The notes under the pieces are model-generated. The model made no database searches and was not told where the DNA came from. It worked only from the letters and a program-made list of their open reading frames with translations. This document shows, piece by piece, positions 35,301 to 47,200 of a stretch of 64,000 nt of DNA (positions are counted from its first letter, which is position 1; each line of letters starts with the position of its first letter). The position numbers and the translations under genes are program-made. This DNA is from Cryptomeria japonica. Taxonomy: Eukaryota; Streptophyta; Pinopsida; Cupressales; Cupressaceae. The stretch lies in contig NC_081413.1 in assembly GCF_030272615.1 (NCBI RefSeq), positions 20,524,501 to 20,588,500 on the forward strand. Reading direction: 5' to 3'.

Positions 35301-36259
35301 ATGTAACAAAATGGGTTGAGGTAACAGCTATGGCTCATGCTCGAGATAACAAAGTTGCTGAGTTTCTGTATGAACAAATTTTCACAAGATTTGGGGTTCC
35401 CAGAGAGCTTGTAACCGATCAAGGAGCTCAGTTTACATCTAATCTGATCACAGCACTAATGAATGAATATAAAATCAAACATAGGAAGTCCAACCCTTAT
35501 CACCCTCAAGCCAATGGTCAGACAGAAATAACAAATAGAGAAATTGAGGTGATCCTCACAAAGACAGTACAGATACATAGAAAAGATTGGAGCAATAGAC
35601 TTCCTAAAGCAGTTTGGGCTTACAGAACTACATGGAAAACAACAACTGGGTTTACACCTTTTGAGCTGCTTTATGGGAAAATAGTCATGTTACCCATAGA
35701 ATTTGAACACAAAACTTTGAGGACAGCTCTTGAACTCAATATAGACATATCTGAAGTACAGAAGGACCATCTTCTGCAGCTAAATGCTTTGGATGAAATG
35801 AGAAAAGCCGCCCTGCAACATGCAGAAGCAATCCAATAGCAAAGGAAAAAATGGCATGATCAGCACATCAAAACCAGGAAATTTTCTACTGGAGATTGGG
35901 CTCTGTTATATGATTCCAGATATCAAGAAAACCAAGGTAAGCTCACAACACATTGGCTTGGCTCCTATGAAGTTGAAAATGTGTTCGACAATGGAGCTGT
36001 ACAGTTGGTAAATATAGACCCAGTCCGCTTCAAATTGCTAGTGAATGGCCACCGACTCCGGTTATACCACAAACCAGTCTCCAAGGAAGAATTCATGCAG
36101 CAGTTCATTCAAGTTCCTCTTGCTACAAAAAGAAACCCCTTTTCTCCATTCTCATTTATCGCCCCCATTTTACTTCTTTCACTTCTGTCCATTCATTTCT
36201 TTTGTTCATTTCATCCACCCATTTCACCCATCCATGTCATCCATCCGCATCAAACTTAA
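32336..36259 (+). pseudogene. Ty3 pol: protease, RT, RNase H, integrase
   Basis: One frame carries the whole of pol, in a different frame from gag with a 38-base overlap. Protease (about 32590-32960) has VVQINVNGQVVKIVLIDLG where an active enzyme has D-S/T-G, so the catalytic motif is lost. RT (33500-34130) is intact: WRVCVDYRELN, FLDGYSGYNQIKI, YMDD near 33956. RNase H (34390-34745): VDASDFGIGAVL, TEKELLAVVYAL, HTDHAAIKYL, ADFLSRL. Integrase: H-H-C-C finger ending CDKCQR (about 35000-35155), then WGMDFVGP, TDQGAQF and QTEITNRE, the DDE residues. A 838-codon stretch (33323-35839) has no stop. TAGs lie at 33107, 33314 and 35837; the last separates the integrase core from its C-terminal domain (HWLGSYEVENVFDNGAVQL). 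Confidence 0.95.
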
Positions 36260-36749
36260 TTAAGATATCTTTCCCACTTGTCAATCCATGCAGATGTCAT
36301 CATATTTCTTCACACGTACGTGCAATTATCAAAGGTACGCCATATCTTTTCTTATCGCATATTTGATTTATTTCATTCTATTCATTTTCTGATATGCATG
36401 TACCGGTCATTATTGCTTGAGCTTCTGCCTGTTCTTTGCGACATGTGTGGACACATGTCATATTTTAAGTAGGGGGCGGGGTAATCCATCTTTTAAAACC
36501 TGTCTTTTCGTCACTGCCATAATTGCAAAATAATATTCTTTAAAAATTTTCAGGTACTTTCCAACTATGATCGCATGTCTTTCTTTATTGCATAATCATG
36601 ATTAAGACTGCTTGTTCAAAAAAGTTCATTTTTGGAAAAGAAAGAAAGTAATGTGACGGCACGAAAAAGAAAAAAACCAGAACAAAAGGGAAGCAGTGAA
36701 TTTGAATCTTCACCAAGGAATTGAGTTCAGCTGAAGGAAAACTGCAAAA
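36260..36749. other. Spacer between pol and the extra ORF
   Basis: About 490 bases, pyrimidine-rich at first (36120-36260) and containing GTAGGGGGCGGGG at 36471-36483, which resembles a polypurine tract placed well upstream of the real one at 39208. No ORF is seen. Confidence 0.5.
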
Positions 36750-39209
36750 ATGGGTGGTCAGTTGGTGCGACATGAGCCTACAGCTCATGAAACATTATTG
36801 CAAAATCCGCAAACAGTCCACGCATTCAGCCTCTGTGGATGGTTAAATTATTTTTTGAGCTTAAATGATTTCAATGAGGAGGCTGCTGCAGAATTTTTGA
36901 GAACCCTTTCTGAAGGGGAAGCCACCGTATGGGGTCTAACGGTTGTTGCAACTGAAAACAGAATTGCAGAAGTAACTGGACTTCCAGCCGTTGGAGAAAA
37001 CTTTTCTTCAGACGCTGCAGCAGCAAGGGCTGAGTTTTCTATGCCTACTGATGGACCTCTGGAAGTCTCTAAGCAGGGATGCAAGCGCGTATCATTGCCT
37101 CCTCCTTATTCAGAGTATGCTATTTACATAATCAAGTATTTGACCTGTGAAGGCCGTTTTTCCTATCTGCATTCTCATCATTTCAAATTATTGAGCCATA
37201 TGAGGCATGGGTTAGTTATAAATGTTCTGAATTTCTTGTTAAAATTTTTAGAACACAATGCCCACGGAACTCAACAAGGAAAAGATAATTCTGTCACTCA
37301 TCATGGCCTCATTAAATTACTGATTGAGCACTCCTTAAGGGATGTCTCATCTCTCTCCTGGGAATAATTTGTTGCCCAAAAGAGTTTGCAAATTCCACAA
37401 CCTCTTAGGGTACTTACCCCATGGCCTCAGAAAAAGAAGAAAGAAAGTCCATCTACTAGTAAAATAGGGCAAGGGTCATCTACTCCTGTAGCACCTGGTC
37501 CTGCAGCTTTCGTACTCGAATCCTCTGCTAGGATTCAAACTAGGTCTGCCACTAGGAGTGAGAAGGGAAAAACAAAGGCAGAAGGGTCCCCAGATTCTGA
37601 CCCTCGTTCTCGGAAAAGGTAATGCCCTTCTCCTACATCACCTTCCCCTGTAGCTGTTTCTCCTACAACAATGCCTATTGCTATTTCTAGTTCGCCATCA
37701 TCCTTTGGTAGGGAAAAGCCCTCTAAGCAAACAAAGAAGAGGAAAACCACTGGAACACCTCCAGCAGCCGCATCAGTGCCAAAAAGGGTTTCCGCAAGGA
37801 AACAATCTAAGACCTCCCCTGCTTCACCACAACCAGAGGTGATTGTAATTTTAGAAGAATCTGTTGAGTCTGAATTTAATATTTCTCAGATTGTGTCCGA
37901 AAATGCTGCCCAGAGTTCGATCGTTCCTGAAGTGGAACAAGTTGAGACAAAAGAAACAGGGCATAATGAGCAAGGGTTACCAAATCTTGATGATTTGGCT
38001 ATTGCTGCTATGCAATTTTCGGAGGAAGCACAGGCTTCTCCACCATAGGAACAAGAAGATTTTATCTTACAGTAAGAGGAAGAACAGACTGAACAATCAA
38101 ATGTGCCTAGTGAAGTTGTATCTCATCCTGAAGTTTGCAAAGCCATTGTTGTGTATAAGAAAACATTTTTAATGGAGTTTCGAGAATATGTTAAAGCTAA
38201 TTGGGAAACAGTTACATTGCAAACCCTGACTTTCCGATACATAGCCCAGACTGTCATGCAGCAAAGACTATGGGAAATAGAAAAGAAGAAATTAAATAAG
38301 AAAATTGAAAGTTAGAAGAAAGAAATTGTTGAGTTGAAAATAAAAATAGACGAAATGTTGAAAGTAACTGGCCAGATTATGGAATGTAGACCCCCACCTA
38401 GAGTTTATGCTCTGTGCCTTAAAGAACAGTTTTTATGGTTCCAATTAATGAGAATTTCCAGAAACCAAGATGCTATAATTCATAGTGCCAAAGACTTCTA
38501 TGAAGCATACCAGGCAGCCCCTAACTGGTTAAGGAATTCTCTCTTTGAATTCTATTTGCATGGCTTTTTAATACCATTTGAAACAGAATGGAATCCTCTT
38601 CTATATATTGGTGATATTCATTTGAGAGCATTTATGTCATGGGCAGCAAATGAGACAAATTATGGCAGGCAATGGGAAACATATGAGGAAATTGAGAAAA
38701 TAGAGCCTGTTCCATTACGATCTCACAGTTCAAACCCTTATGCAATGTTGAAAGATAATGTTTCAGCAAGAGGGAAAATATTTGATATCAGAAAATAGGT
38801 ATATGATGAATTCCAGGCACAACAATATTCATTTTGGAAATTGGCATTCTCCAGAAGTGAGAAGAGATGGGAAAGGTTAACTGTTGGGTTAAGAAAGTCA
38901 GAACCGCATAGTCCCTTAAATTTCACAGCAGCTCTCAAATGAACCAGCAGATATATTCAATTGGGACTTCAAACAAGATTTGAACTGTGGTTGCCGCTGA
39001 CATTCAGACCCCCTGTGCTAATGTGGCCACTTTATCCTCACCAGGCTACAAAACTCAACAATGAATTAGAAGACCAAAGGTATGAAAAATGCTAGGATTT
39101 CAGAGGATTTTATTACAAGTTTAAAAATCCATTTCAGAGTCATGTAGCAGCCACCGACTTCAGAGAAACCACCAGGAAAGTTAATGCTAGAGGACCAGCA
39201 TTGGGCTAA
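36750..39209 (+). pseudogene. Extra ORF between pol and 3' LTR
   Basis: One reading frame of 820 codons stays in phase from the ATG at 36750 to a TAA two bases before the polypurine tract, with eight internal stops (near 37365, 37620, 38046, 38070, 38313, 38796, 38938, 39091) and no frameshift. The N-terminal ~200 residues (FLRTLSEGEATVWGLTVVA, RIAEVTGLPAVGENF) resemble the putative plant transposon protein domain of Athila-like ORFs. The middle (37400-37850) is a basic, Ser/Pro/Thr-rich linker with KKKKES and KQTKKRK nuclear-signal-like runs. Then come an acidic stretch, a helical segment that becomes a coiled coil (EIEKKKLNKKIES, KKEIVELKIKIDEML near 38270-38350), and a globular-looking C-terminal region (PNWLRNSLFEFYLHGFLIPF). 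Function unknown. No signal peptide or membrane span is seen, so it does not look like an envelope protein. Confidence 0.75.
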
Positions 39210-39220
39210 GTAGGGGGCAG
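39208..39220 (+). other. Polypurine tract of the Ty3 element
   Basis: AAGTAGGGGGCAG lies directly before the 3' LTR and overlaps the end of the extra ORF. Confidence 0.85.
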
Positions 39221-40506
39221 TGATGAGCTTAAAAAATGCTCATAATTTGGATGTTTTGATAAAACTTTTAAATGCCTTTACTTTTGTTATTTCATGGATG
39301 TTCAGACTTTGTGAAACCTTTTTGGGATATCCTGTAGCAAGAGACTTTTATATTCCTGTAGCTCTTTGTGATTGATTTGATTGCATTTATTGCTCCGTTG
39401 ACTCCCTAAAATGACTGGTATATCATATACAGTTTTTGAATGATGAAGTAAATCTAAAATGTGTGATTAATGAATGGATATCGTGTATGTGCCATACGCC
39501 TTTTCTATTTCCTGTTACCTTTTGTTTCGCAGGTTGTTGAAGAATGATCGAGTCAAGCGCAGCCAATCTTGGCCTTGCAGTAAAGTCCATTTCCTGCATC
39601 ACTTCGAGGAAGCTCCGGCAAAGGCTCTTTGACTGAAATCATGGGAAAGAATTTTAATGACAAAGAGTGGAGTGCTAGATTCTCTCTGGATCGGGTTGAA
39701 CGCATAAACTCATTTATGAAGTTTGTTCCTTGATTCGAGGATATGTTTTACTTCCACGTCTTTCTTTGATGGAGTTAGTTAGTTAGTTGCTCCCTTGTTT
39801 TTAAATAAAGCTTCTCCTCCTGCGCGAGAGGGGGGCAAGGAAAGGATAAAATAAGAATAGTAGATGTCATGTAAGAATGAAGATGATAATGAAAGACAGA
39901 ATCTTTTTAACCAGAAGCAGAGTTTGTTGTTAGTTTTCATATCAATAAAACAATGTATATCATTCTGTTTTGATGAATAAAGTTCAATGAAGTTATGAGT
40001 TTCATATCTGTGTAATCAGGAGATGCTTGCTAAGGGGGCCCACTTAGTAGGTATCTGTAGCTAGTTAGTTAGTTATTCTTTCCTGTTAAGCTTCAGTTTG
40101 CTTTCATCTTTAAATTTTTTATACAAACTCAGCTTTACATTGCTCCTGCAGCACAAGGAATCCATCACTGTGTCTGTCCCTGCAGCATAAGGCCAGTTCA
40201 TAGTTTGTGTTTCAGTTGTAGTTATTATGGTTTCTGTCGTAATCAAATCATAGTTGAGTTAAAAAGCTTTGCATTTCCTTCCTGTAGCGTAGGTAGGATT
40301 TCTTTTCAGTATGTATTTCCGCTAAGAGTTGACCAAAATAAGTTCCTAGTGCATATATTTTGTTGCGCCATTTAAAGTATACGTCCCCTGGTTTGACAAG
40401 TAAATGAATGTCTACAGAGAGATTTATTGGTCACCTGTTGGAATGTCCAATTCCCAGGAAAGGTTTTTACTGTGATCTTCATATCCTTTTGTGGGTGCGA
40501 CCATCA
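39221..40506 (+). repeat. 3' LTR of the Ty3 element
   Basis: Partner of 29262-30547 with the same length. It begins TGATGAGCTTAAAAAATGC, so its first bases differ from the 5' LTR (TGTAGAGC). It ends ACCATCA and is followed by the target-site duplication AAGCA. Confidence 0.95.
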
Positions 40507-40511
40507 AAGCA

Positions 40512-40775
40512 CAAGACATGGTTTGTCACTAAATCATAGTATCAATTGGAGAGAATTAACTATGGTAATATTTTCTCTTCTATTGCAATTCTAACATCTA
40601 TTTGGTTCTTGTTATCACTTTCTACATAAAATGATTTAGAAAAAAAAAATGGTGGTAAAGATATCATTCCTTCATGGTAACATGGAGGAAGAAAATTATA
40701 TGTCATTGCCAAATCATTTCATTGAAAAAGGTAAAGGATATTTAGTTTGCAAGATCAAGAAATCTTTATATGTTG
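40512..40775 (+). pseudogene. copia RT remnant, right part
   Basis: Continues the reading frame broken at 29261: TWFVTKS, then YGNIFSSIAILTSIWFLLSL, and near 40672-40770 MEEENYMSLPNHFIEKGKG followed by a LVCKIKKSLY stretch. These correspond to the RT region between KWVFKRK and the YVDD box. Beyond 40775 the similarity stops at TGTTGGGAAATTG. Confidence 0.85.
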
Positions 40776-41809
40776 GGAAATTGAGTTGTGTTGTGTTGTC
40801 ATTCATGTCAACTAGTCGTGTGTTGTAAATTATGTCACTATGTGTTGTAGATAGCTCAAAAATGTATGTTATAATGTTGTCATGTGGTTTGGTAGTGATA
40901 CTAAGGTGTTTCTTGAAGCTTCGTGTAGTGAAAACCTCAAATATATAGAAAACAATAATTATCCAAGGAAGAGTTTTTAATTTCCGAATGGAAGAATTCT
41001 TTGCATTTCTCTGGTACATGAAGATTATGGAGTGTAGTTCTTGATATAATGTGTATGATCTATCTATATTTTACTATTGAGTTTATAGGTCCTCTGTTAC
41101 TCATATGGTGAATTTTGTTGTTTCTACCTCTCTATCTCTTGAAGTGGACCACATTTGATGCTATACGTCAAGATGACCTAATTTAATGTGATTTTGTATA
41201 CTTTGTTTGTGGTCAACCTAGTTAAGGGTTGCAACAAATTTTATTATATATATGAGAGTGCAGATGTATGAGTTGAGTATGGGATTTATATGAATTTATC
41301 TCATGTGGATTTGAATGAAGGGAAAAGTAGATTTTATATAGAAAAAGTGTGAAAGATAGTTGTAAAGAGCATTGAGACAAAGTTTGTAGTTAGAGGTGTT
41401 TTCCATGGTCTTGGCTGCTTCAGATAGTGGTTCAAGGATGCTTTTCTGATTGGGATATTTTGTTCATTTCAGTTCATTTGATCCTCTACACCAACCAAAA
41501 GAAGGTGTGTTCCTTTTTGTAGTTTGTGGACTTTTGTATCTTTCTTTGACTGAGGTTGTGTTCCTTAGTATTGCAAGTACTTTGAAGGGTAGTGAGCTCC
41601 TTGGCCTTAAGCCTAAACATTGCAATTTTTATTCATATCATGAGTGTGATAGATTATTTTGAATAATGTGCATATCTGTTTCAAAAATGAATTTGTTCTA
41701 GATTTGATAAGATAGTCATTACTTGATGTGGTAGATTATTTTGAATTCTGTTGTGCCATGTGGAGTTCATAATCACTCCAAAGTACTCCAAGATGCTTGT
41801 TGCATTTAT
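40776..41809. other. Unassigned region
   Basis: About 1 kb between the copia remnant and the TR-GAG element. ORFs are short and on both strands. I see no repeat match and no recognisable protein. It begins with TGTTGGG, which could be the start of another LTR, but no matching end was found. Confidence 0.4.
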
Positions 41810-41986
41810 GTCGGTGTAGTGTCCTAAAATTGTGACACTTGCAATTTCGACTGCATTCGGGTCTTCACGATGGCGACACAACACTGAACCTGAATGGAGA
41901 CCCCGAAACTTGTTCATGACATCAAAAATTGCATTTTTTAGCACCCTGGCCTGATCCTCCTTGCACCCTGTTGTCCCTGGAGATGG

Positions 41987-42048
41987 GACCATGGTGCCCA
42001 GCGCCCTGGTCCTTCAGGACCATGGCACCTAGCGCCCTGGTCCTTCAG
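41987..42048 (+). repeat. 31-bp tandem repeat in U3, two units
   Basis: Units GACCATGG..CC.AGCGCCCTGG at 41987-42017 and 42018-42048. They are GC-rich in otherwise AT-rich DNA and lie about 120 bases upstream of the TATA box. The 3' LTR has three units. Confidence 0.9.
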
Positions 42049-42168
42049 GACCTATTTTGGGCCCGGTCTCTTATGGGGCTTCGGGTCTTTATGTTTGCAA
42101 ATTGGAAAATAATCTTCCTAGGTCGGCCTAAGGTCGGAAAAATTAGTCTATCAACCCTAATTGGCAAG

Positions 42169-42176
42169 TATATAAA
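42169..42176 (+). promoter_or_regulatory. TATA box of the 5' LTR
   Basis: TATATAAA in GGCAAGTATATAAACTACA, conserved in the 3' LTR (48803-48810) and, as TATATAAG, in the related solo LTR (51051-51058). Confidence 0.75.
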
Positions 42177-43046
42177 CTACATTTCCCCTCAAAAAAAGGG
42201 AGATGAAAAAAAGGCGGAAGCGATATTCAAATATTCAAACATTCAAACATTCAAGCATTCAAGCATTCCTTCAAGCAATTGATCATTCTAAGTCTCCATT
42301 CAAGGCTAAGGGTTGCATTCAAGATAAGGATTCAACCATTGAAGAGGAGATCACATACAACATACAACATACAACAACAATTACGCCTTCGCATGTAAGA
42401 ATACAAACATTCTTACAACAAGGTATTGGTACTTTATTACATTACAATCATTTACATTTACAACATTTCTCATTTCTTGGTTAATTCCAAAACCGAGGTT
42501 TGACCTAAGGGCAAACCCTTAATCCCTAACCCCCCAATCGTCCTCACTTTTCTGTGTGTAGGTTGTAGGTACGCGGCTGTAATTGAAGATCTGGAATCCT
42601 TGTGCAGAGACGAACAGATCCCCCTTCGTTTCGCGGATTTTTCGGAGGACTGTGTGCACGCCGGGCGCCATCGTCCTGTCAACTTTCGCTCAAATTTGCA
42701 GGACAACATCGTCTCGACATTTTACTGCTAATTCCAGGTCTGCAGCTTCATCTCATATCCCTATCTCTATTTATAAACGAATCTTTCTTACTTTACATGC
42801 ATTCCTAGTTCAATCTTTCTATCTACATTCTTTACAAAAGAGGGTAGCCTTGCTATCTTAACCCTTGAAACTCATTTAGAATCCAATCTTGCATTGTGTG
42901 GGATTGGATCTTATGGGTTTCAACCCCTCTTTTGAATGTAAAGTCTCCCCTAAGTGAAAACCGTTAACCCTAGTGACCTCCTTTCTCTCTCCTTGGAGTG
43001 GTGGGGGAACACTTAGGGTTCGCTCGCGATTTTCCACTTTACATTT

Positions 43047-43064
43047 TGGTGAACCCAACGTGAA
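43047..43064 (+). other. Candidate primer binding site, tRNA not assigned
   Basis: TGGTGAACCCAACGTGAA starts three bases after the 5' LTR and begins with the TGG that pairs with the CCA end of a tRNA. It is not the tRNA-Met or tRNA-Asp type of the other two elements. I could not identify the tRNA. Confidence 0.6.
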
Positions 43065-43387
43065 CATTCTTTCTAATTATTCATGGTTAGATCTGAAAAT
43101 TGGATGCCTTGATTACATTTCCATGTTTGATCTTTTGCAAATTTTAGAGGTTAATTGCATAAAAACCCTAAATTTTCTTTTTAGTAATTGAGCTTGCGAA
43201 ATGTTTAATGGTTAATGCTTGTTTCAGATGTACCCTTCTATTGCAAATTGCCAATTCATATTTGTGCTTTAATTCTAAAAATTAAGTGGTTAAGTGTCAA
43301 AACCCTAATTTTTGAAACCCTCTTGATTCAACCTTTGACCGACAATTTCACTGATCAAAACATCTCCAAATCAGCTATAACTTTGGA

Positions 43388-43552
43388 TTCTGCAACAAAA
43401 TCATAATATCTGTCATCCCTGAAAATTTGGAAAAAAGTTGCGAGGACCGTGTGCACCCCGAGCGCCATTGTCCCTGACATTTTTTTCGAAATTTTGGGAG
43501 CTAGATCTTACTGTATTTTTCTGCTAAAATCCAGAATTTTGGCTGATTTTAT
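43388..43552 (+). repeat. Leader repeat, copy 1
   Basis: About 160 bases, from a CATCCCTGAAAATTT run through AAAAAAGTTGCGAGGACCG and GAAATTTTGGGAG to TTGGCTGATTTTAT, recur at 44022-44182. The core also resembles part of the LTR near 42645. Confidence 0.8.
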
Positions 43553-44021
43553 CAATTCTAACACTTTCAAAATTAAGGTCAAAGCTGGTCTAGTGATTGC
43601 TTGGATTAAGGCTCCTAATCATTCAAAAATTGTTGAAATTAAAATTTTGTGTCAAAATTGTGTTCTTACTGTCCTCAATCTGAAAAGTGTGTTGGCATTC
43701 ATTCGAAATTTTAGTGCTTTATTCAAATTCTTGCAATTTGTGACTTTTGAAATTAAGTGTTTAATTACAACAACTTTGATTTCCGCTTTCAAAATTGAAT
43801 TTTGCGTGAAATTGAGTCAACCTTTAAATTTCAAAACTTGCATTGCTCTTAGTATTCCCTCTAAAATCATAAAATTCAAAATTTCAGTTTCCATCTCTTT
43901 TTCAAAATTCAAATTTTGCATTTTCCAACAATCTTGGTAGGGTTTAATTTTGAGATTGCAACTTTAATTTAGCCTATCTACAGATCGTAAAATCACTCAA
44001 TTTTTTTAGATTAGCTTTAAA

Positions 44022-44182
44022 ATCATCATAACTTTCATCCCTGAAAATTTCGAAAAAAGTTGCGAGGACCGTGTGCACTCCGAGCGCCACAGTCCCTGAC
44101 TTTTTTTCTGAAATTTTGGGAGATTGTCGTGATTGCATTTAACAGTTTAAATCTAGGAGATTGGCTGATTTTATTGAAATTT
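44022..44182 (+). repeat. Leader repeat, copy 2
   Basis: Second copy of 43388-43552, about 630 bases downstream, ending 40 bases before the ATG of the long ORF. Confidence 0.8.
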
Positions 44183-44222
44183 GCTACCTCTAAATTCAAA
44201 ATTTTCTCTCTCTCTCTAGTGC

Positions 44223-47200
44223 ATGAGTTTTACAACAATAAGCCCTACTTACACTATTCCCATTAGACGAAGCCGTAGAATTAAGTCTTTCCAAGGTTTA
44301 ATTACCGAGGAGATGGAACCTAATTTGAATAGTCTTTTTAATGAGGACACGGGTAATTCCTCTAATCCTCCTAATGATGAAGAAGCTCTCCATGAGGTTT
44401 CTGTAGAACAACTTTCGAAATTGGATAGCCAATTTGATGATTTTCAGCAATGGATGTCTCAAGAGTATGCCGATAGTCAAGCTCTTTCATTAATTGAGGG
44501 TCTCAAATGTATGGTTCAAAGTGATAAGAATGGAATTGATATTTTGCGTGGTATTGCACACATTGTGGATTTGAATGTGATGCCTATGAAGAGTTGTGCT
44601 GAAACTTTAGGTTATACACAACCTCCCACTCAAGTCAATCATTCTATTCCTCTGACAACTTTTATTGCTAGCATACCTACTTTTACATCAAACATAATGA
44701 CTACTTCTATACAAGACATTCCCCCTATGATCACCAGTCATGGGGGCAATCCTTCCTCTTCAATCAACCCTCTGCCTTCACTCAATCCGACTTCTTCATT
44801 CATTCCTTCAATGAGTGTTCCTATTACATCTCCACAAATGAACATGATGCAAGGGGGCAATTCATTTAACCATTCCATTCCTCCTTGTAGTGTTCCTCCT
44901 TTCCAATCATCCCCTATGACTAACTATCATAGTGTCCCGCCACCTTACTCTCAATCAATACCTTCTTTCAATAACATAATACCTCTGTAACAATCTAACA
45001 CATCTAATATGAACTCTTCGACTGAAGCGACCATTAACAATCTTGCACAAACTGTCTCTTCTTTACAGCAACAAATTGCCTCTATGAATCAATCTAAGTT
45101 TAGTGTGCCCACTTTTGATGTTGTGAGCCCACTTTCTCTTCACATTGTTCGAGCTATCCCTCCTAAGCATGTTGAAATCCCACATTTGGAGATTTATAAT
45201 GGTAAAGGTGATCCTCTAACACATGTTAAGACTTTTCAAACGATATGTACTGATTTTGCTTATGACCAAAGGTTGCTTGCAAAACTGTTTACTAGAACAT
45301 TAAGAGATAAAGCCCTACAATGGTATTTCTCATTGCCTTCTTATTCTATTACTTCTTTTGAACAACTTGCAAATGCTTTTATTCAACAATTTCAAAACAA
45401 TATAAGTCCTAAAGTTACTTTGATTGATTTAATGCATTGTAAACAAGGTGCTAAAGAAAAAGTGACTGATTTCATTGGTAGATATAAGCATTTGTATGCT
45501 CAAATCTCTTTTCCACTGCCTGACAATGATATTTAAAGAATCTTTATTTCTAATTTACAAAAAGATATTCGAGACAAACTTTTGTTTTCTCAGTTTACTT
45601 CTTTCCAACAGTTGTGTGCAACTCTTCACAATTATCAACTGACTGTGAGTCAAATGGAACAAGCAAATCCTATGGCTCCGAGTGATAAGGGTGATAGTAG
45701 TCAACAACCATTTGGGAAGTTTAAACCGAACAGAGAGTCCATTAAATTCAATGAAAACATCATCAACAACAATGTGAATGCAGCATCAGGTGTGCCTCCT
45801 ATTTCTAAGTTTTTCAAGAAAGAAAGAAAGTTTACTCCTTTGAATGAATCATTGCATAGTATTATGAATAAGTTATTGGAACAAAATGTGCTTACTCTCC
45901 CTCCTATAAAGTAAATAGATCCTACAAAGATTAATTCACCCTATTTTGATAACAAATCTTTTTGTCAATTTCATCGTCAACCTGGGCATGATACTGAAAA
46001 ATGTTTTGCTTTAAAGGGTAAAATTCAAGATTTGATTGATAATAATACTATCTCTGTTTCAGGAGTAAATGATAAAGGCAACACATCTGTAGCTCCTCCT
46101 AACCAAAATCTTAAGATTTTTACTGATCCATTACCTTCTCATACCTCTAATGTGATTGAGACTAATGACTCCTCTTTCTCATCTGATGGTCTTGTGTCTA
46201 TGACTCCTAATGTGATTAACTTTGTAGAGCAGCAAGAAAACCCTAAAGAACCTTCCATCACATTTGATTCTAGTGAAACTATCAGGGCACCTGATGGTCC
46301 TTTATACATAGTTGCAAAAGTCAAGAATACACCTTGCCGTGGAGTGCTTATTGATCCTTCTTGCATGGTTAATGTTATTACAGAAGAATTCCTTTTTACT
46401 TTGCAATTGAATCAAGTGATCTATGACAAAACAGATGTGATTGTGAAATTATTTGATGCATTTTCTTCTCCTGCAATTGGTTCTATTACATTACCTATAG
46501 AGGTCCATAACAAATCCCTTGATGTGAACTTTGCTATTATTCCTTCATCCGAACAATTTCATGTGAAGCTAGGCTATCCTTGGCTATCTTCCATGAAAGC
46601 TATTGCTTCTCCTATTCATAAATGTTTGAAATTTCCCCATAATGGTGAAGTTGTTACTGTCAATCATAGTCTCTTTAAACCAGCTGAAAGAACTTCTAGC
46701 GTTCCTATTGATTATTTTTGGCCTAAACAATTCCAATCTCTTCCTCCGCGAAGTGATCATCTTTTCAAATCTTATCAAAAGTGGAAAACAGATATGATCC
46801 TATCTCTAAGTGAACCTAGAACACCCAAACTTGATATTCCTATCGTTCTTGAGAAGGAAGTTCTTCCTTTGAAAGATAAAACTAATGTCTTTCCTCAAGA
46901 AGATTCCCAACCCATTCCTATGGATGTGACTATGTCTATGTCTAATAAACTTTCTAAAAGCAGACCTATACCTCCTCGTCATGATGGACTTGGTCTCCTT
47001 CCTAAACCAAATATTCCTCCTTTATATGGAGCAGTTCCTCCTCCTTCCTTTTATAAAGAGAAGAGACCTTCCTCTTCTCCTATTTTCCAGCCTAAGAGAC
47101 CATAACCTAAACATCCAAGTGATAAGGATGAGAACATTCCTCCTCCTCAATCTTCTCAACTTCCTACTAAGACTAGACAAAACCATTTTGCACGTGAACG

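Larger units (their letters stand above)
29262..40506 (+). mobile_element. Full-length Ty3 (Athila/Tat type) retrotransposon
   Basis: An 11,245-bp element with two 1286-bp LTRs, a tRNA-Asp primer binding site, gag, pol, a long extra ORF after pol and a polypurine tract. It is flanked by the 5-bp duplication AAGCA (29257-29261 and 40507-40511) and sits inside a copia RT. RT motifs FLDGYSGYNQI and PFGLCNAPATFQRA, the tRNA-Asp site and the extra 3' ORF point to the Athila/Tat group; exact lineage not determined. About 50 LTR-LTR differences by eye (about 4%). Stops in gag, pol and the extra ORF show that it can no longer be autonomous, but pol and the extra ORF have each kept one frame. Confidence 0.95.
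41815..43043 (+). repeat. 5' LTR of the TR-GAG element
   Basis: Begins TGTAGTGTCCTAAAATTG, ends CCACTTTACA, and matches 48420-49670. It contains two 31-bp GC-rich tandem units (41987-42048), a TATA box, a run of ATTCAAGC-type decamers after the TATA box (about 42230-42275), and a GAGGAC-GTGTGCAC motif near 42645 that recurs in the leader. Confidence 0.95.

Noticed and set aside
36471-36483. Purine run GTAGGGGGCGGGG as the end of the Ty3 internal region
   Set aside because: No LTR follows; the true polypurine tract is at 39208 next to the LTR. It may be a secondary tract.
40773-41300. TGTTGGGAAATTG as the start of another LTR
   Set aside because: No matching end, partner copy or target-site duplication could be found.
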